A DNA stretch of 64,000 nt, taken from NCBI RefSeq assembly GCF_004804355.1, contig NZ_SRWZ01000004.1, positions 186,001-250,000 on the forward strand, written 5' to 3'. The stretch's first letter is position 1, and each line of letters opens with the position of its first letter. Source of the stretch: Cognatitamlana onchidii. Lineage in GTDB: Bacteria; Bacteroidota; Bacteroidia; Flavobacteriales; Flavobacteriaceae. Under the pieces are notes generated by a model that worked only from the letters and a program-made list of their open reading frames with translations, had not been told where the DNA came from and ran no database searches. This document shows positions 61,895 through 64,000 of the stretch, in pieces. Position numbers and translations under genes: made by a program.

Positions 61895-62638
61895 ATGAAA
61901 AGCTATAATGTTTGCTTAAAAGATACTGTAAAGACGTTTACCAAACGATTGTTTTACTCCCTGTTCGATTGTGAACAAGAAGAGGAGCATGGAAAATATC
62001 TAGAAAAGACCTTTTTGAAAATCTTATCTAAGTTGGATATTGAAAATGGAGAAGCTATTTGGGAAGACTTTAAAAATGAATTGCCAAAAATTAGAGGAAA
62101 ATTAGATTTAGATGCCATTGCATTTGAAAAAAATGACCCTGCATCCCATTGTTTAGAGGAGATTTATTTGGCATATCCAGGGTTTTACGCTATTTCTATC
62201 TACAGATTAAGTCATGCACTTTACAAACGTAACGTATATATTCTACCTAGAATGATGAGTGAGTATATTCATGGAATTACAGGAATCGACATTCACCCTG
62301 GAGCAACTATTGGCGATTCGTTTTATATAGATCATGGTACGGGTATTGTAATTGGTGAAACGTCCATTATTGGTAAGGATGTGAAAATTTATCAAGGAGT
62401 TACTTTAGGAGGGATTTCAGTGGCTAAAAATTTGGCAAAAACAAAACGTCATCCTACTATTGAAGACGGTGTTTGTATTTATGCGAATGCTACCATTTTA
62501 GGCGGTGATATCTCAATAGGGGCAAATAGTATTATTGGAGCTAATGTCTGGATTACCGAATCGGTTCCACAAAACTCATTAGTAACTTACCAAACAGAAA
62601 TTAAAATAAGACCTAAAAAAAATGGCATACGAGAATAG
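61895..62638 (+). CDS. cysE: Serine O-acetyltransferase
   Basis: CysE makes O-acetylserine from serine and acetyl-CoA. It has 247 residues. The N-terminal part is helical. From about residue 125 the left-handed beta-helix of hexapeptide repeats appears (GIDIHPGATIGDSFYIDHGTGIVIGETSIIG, then VTLGG, ATILGGDISIGANSIIGANVWI). It overlaps the cysM start by 17 bases, so the two enzymes of cysteine synthesis are translationally coupled. Confidence 0.92.
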   Translation: MKSYNVCLKDTVKTFTKRLFYSLFDCEQEEEHGKYLEKTFLKILSKLDIENGEAIWEDFKNELPKIRGKLDLDAIAFEKNDPASHCLEEIYLAYPGFYAISIYRLSHALYKRNVYILPRMMSEYIHGITGIDIHPGATIGDSFYIDHGTGIVIGETSIIGKDVKIYQGVTLGGISVAKNLAKTKRHPTIEDGVCIYANATILGGDISIGANSIIGANVWITESVPQNSLVTYQTEIKIRPKKNGIRE

Positions 62639-63512
62639 TATTATTGGTCAAATAGGGAATACCCCTTTGGTAGAGGCTACCCACTTGATTAAAAAAGAAG
62701 GGGTTCGTTTATTTTTAAAGCTGGAAGGGAATAACCCTGGAGGTAGCGTTAAAGATCGCCCAGCCTTTAATATGATTAACGAAGCCTTAAAACGAGGTGA
62801 TATAAAAAAAGGAGGGACACTTGTAGAAGCGACTAGCGGAAATACTGGTATCGCATTGGCTTTTATAGCGAAGTTATTGGGCTTGAAAATGGTATTAATT
62901 ATGCCTGAAAATTCAACTGAAGAACGTGTAAAAACGATGCGGGCCTATGGTGCTGAGGTTATTTTAACACCTGCCGATATTGGTATTGAAGGCTCACGTG
63001 ATTTAGCATTTAAATTACGGGATGAAAAAGGTTACACCTTGTTAAATCAGTTTGAAAATCATGATAACTGGAAAGCACATTACAAAACAACCGGTCCAGA
63101 AATATGGGAAGCCACCAATGGAAAAATAACACATTTTGTGTCTGCTATGGGTACCACAGGAACTATAACAGGAACATCTAAATATTTGAAAGAAAAAAAT
63201 AATACGGTAACTATTGTTGGAGCGCAGCCAGCCGATGGAGCCAGAATTCCTGGGATTAGAAAATGGTCGCCAGAATATGTGCCAAAGTTTTTCGAACCTA
63301 AGCGGGTAGATATCGTGGTAGACGTTTCAGAAGAAGACGCTAAAGCTACTACCATTAAATTAGCTAAGGAAGAAGGGGTATTTGCAGGTATGAGTAGCGG
63401 TGGTTCAGTGTTTTGTGCTTTAACTATTGCAGAACAAATTGATGCAGGAGTTATTGTAGCAATTATTTGTGATAGAGGAGATAGGTACTTATCTTCATCT
63501 TTGTTTGAGTAG
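62622..63512 (+). CDS. cysM: O-acetylserine sulfhydrylase (cysteine synthase)
   Basis: This PLP enzyme joins sulfide with O-acetylserine to give cysteine. The PLP lysine is Lys44 in GGSVKDRPAFNM. TSGNTGIA and the phosphate loop GTTGTITG are typical. At 296 residues it resembles CysM more than CysK in length and ending. It uses the product of the overlapping cysE and the sulfide from the upstream operon. Confidence 0.9.
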   Translation: MAYENSIIGQIGNTPLVEATHLIKKEGVRLFLKLEGNNPGGSVKDRPAFNMINEALKRGDIKKGGTLVEATSGNTGIALAFIAKLLGLKMVLIMPENSTEERVKTMRAYGAEVILTPADIGIEGSRDLAFKLRDEKGYTLLNQFENHDNWKAHYKTTGPEIWEATNGKITHFVSAMGTTGTITGTSKYLKEKNNTVTIVGAQPADGARIPGIRKWSPEYVPKFFEPKRVDIVVDVSEEDAKATTIKLAKEEGVFAGMSSGGSVFCALTIAEQIDAGVIVAIICDRGDRYLSSSLFE

Positions 63513-63560
63513 CAGCTAACGATTTTTACAAAATTAGTGTGAATAAAGGAATATAGTTAG

Positions 63561-63568
63561 TATTTTTG
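63561..63568 (+). promoter_or_regulatory. Putative -7 box of metH
   Basis: TATTTTTG matches TAnnTTTG and would start transcription near 63575, about 20 bases before the SAM-I aptamer. No exact TTG is found at -33. Confidence 0.35.
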
Positions 63569-63593
63569 TTCGCCAGTTCATTAACGTATTAGT

Positions 63594-63698
63594 GTTATCA
63601 AGAAAGGTAGAGGGATTAGACCCAATGAAACCTTGGCAACCCTTTAACTTGTAAAGAAGGTGCTACGTTCTACTCCAAAGTTTTAGGAGACAGATAAC
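63594..63698 (+). ncRNA. SAM-I (S-box) riboswitch upstream of metH
   Basis: P1 is GTTATC (63594-63599) with GATAAC (63693-63698). The core is nearly identical to the metY copy: ATCAAGAAAGGTAGAGGGA, TTAGACCCAATGAAACCTTG, GCAACCC, GGTGCTACGTTCTAC and AGATAAC. It lies 54 bases before the metH ATG. Confidence 0.93.
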
Positions 63699-63713
63699 GA
63701 ATAGTATTTTTGC

Positions 63714-63747
63714 TTTTCTTGATGATATTATACATTAAAATAATATC
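63714..63747 (+). promoter_or_regulatory. Candidate expression platform of the metH riboswitch
   Basis: TTTCTTGAT (63715-63723) is exactly complementary to ATCAAGAAA at the 5' side of the aptamer (63597-63605). Directly after it, GATATTAT/ATAATATC forms an 8-bp hairpin (63724-63747) ending 4 bases before the start codon. Masking of the translation start is more plausible than termination. Confidence 0.45.
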
Positions 63748-63751
63748 AAAA

Positions 63752-64000
63752 ATGTCTAACATACACCAAGCTTTAAAAGAACGAATTTTGGTTTTAGATG
63801 GTGCCATGGGGACCATGTTACAAGCCTATAAATTTACGGAGGAAGACTTTAGAGGAGAACGCTTTAAAGATTACCCAGTGCCTTTACAAGGTAATAATGA
63901 CTTGCTGTCTATTACACAGCCAGAGGCTATTAAAACCATTCATGGTAAGTATTTCGAGGCAGGAGCAGATATTATTGAAACGAATACCTTTTCAGGTACT
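63752..64000 (+). CDS. metH: Methionine synthase, homocysteine-binding domain (partial, runs off the window)
   Basis: Only the first 83 codons are inside the window. They read as the homocysteine S-methyltransferase domain of cobalamin-dependent methionine synthase: [38 protein letters not shown], then [12 protein letters not shown]. The downstream zinc cysteines and the folate and cobalamin domains cannot be seen. Whether the gene is full length or the split form found in many Flavobacteriia is therefore open. It lies behind a SAM-I riboswitch. Confidence 0.9.
   Translation, partial: MSNIHQALKERILVLDGAMGTMLQAYKFTEEDFRGERFKDYPVPLQGNNDLLSITQPEAIKTIHGKYFEAGADIIETNTFSGT

Noticed and set aside
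1-64000. Searched by eye for tRNA genes, rRNA, CRISPR arrays, transposases, phage genes, toxin-antitoxin pairs and secondary-metabolite clusters.
   Set aside because: None was found. Gaps are short and nearly all sequence is accounted for by metabolic genes.

Overview
The window looks like a marine-type member of the Flavobacteriaceae (phylum Bacteroidota). The grounds are low GC content, promoters of the TTG-N17/18-TAnnTTTG type, a class II ketol-acid reductoisomerase, DUF5686 and cysH-cysD-cysN-sulfite reductase gene blocks of the flavobacterial kind, and an arginine pathway built on a succinylornithine-type transcarbamylase. It is a dense stretch of amino-acid and sulfur metabolism with one carbohydrate locus inserted. 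I see no tRNA, rRNA, CRISPR array, insertion sequence or prophage.

Layout. 1-3.9 kb: pdhB and an outer-membrane DUF5686 protein. 3.9-5.4 kb: metK on the minus strand behind a SAM-II type riboswitch with a long insert. 5.5-12.5 kb: the branched-chain operon ilvD-ilvB-ilvN-ilvC-ilvA, followed by gapN-like and azurin genes. 15-25 kb: a two-sided sugar locus. On the minus strand lie a GMC oxidoreductase, its Tat-signal small subunit and a DUF1080 lipoprotein. On the plus strand lie an AraC regulator, two sugar isomerase-like TIM barrels, an MFS carrier, a Gfo/Idh/MocA oxidoreductase and a ThuA-like protein. The set fits oxidative (3-keto) cleavage of glycosides. 25.5-36.9 kb: one long arginine/proline operon (GNAT, argG, argC, proC, argD, proA, proB, GNAT, argF', argB, argE', argH). 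37-42 kb: a split transhydrogenase (pntAA-pntAB-pntB) and a DUF4239/bestrophin pair. 42-44.6 kb: leuA-leuB on the minus strand, without leuCD. 44.7 kb: an unrecognised helical protein.

46.3-64 kb is a sulfur, cysteine and methionine block. A SAM-I riboswitch precedes metY, followed by a three-enzyme fusion (homoserine acetyltransferase, aspartokinase, homoserine dehydrogenase), metZ and a phzF gene broken by one in-frame TAG. Next come an Rrf2 regulator and the assimilatory sulfate operon (DUF2061, cysH, cysD, cysN, siroheme sulfite reductase with a HEPN-like tail, cobA, siroheme synthase, ferredoxin-NADP reductase), then cysE-cysM, then a second SAM-I riboswitch and the start of metH. Sulfate is reduced to sulfide, which CysM puts into O-acetylserine and MetY/MetZ put into activated homoserine. 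MetH and MetK finish methionine and SAM, and SAM feeds back through three riboswitches.

The observations most worth following are the long-insert SAM-II switch and the alternative pairings shared by all three SAM leaders, the 3-keto-glycoside locus, the MetX-ThrA fusion, the two orphan GNAT enzymes in the succinyl-type arginine operon, the Rrf2 operator candidate at the cys promoter, and the short cluster-less CysH in an operon with no APS kinase.
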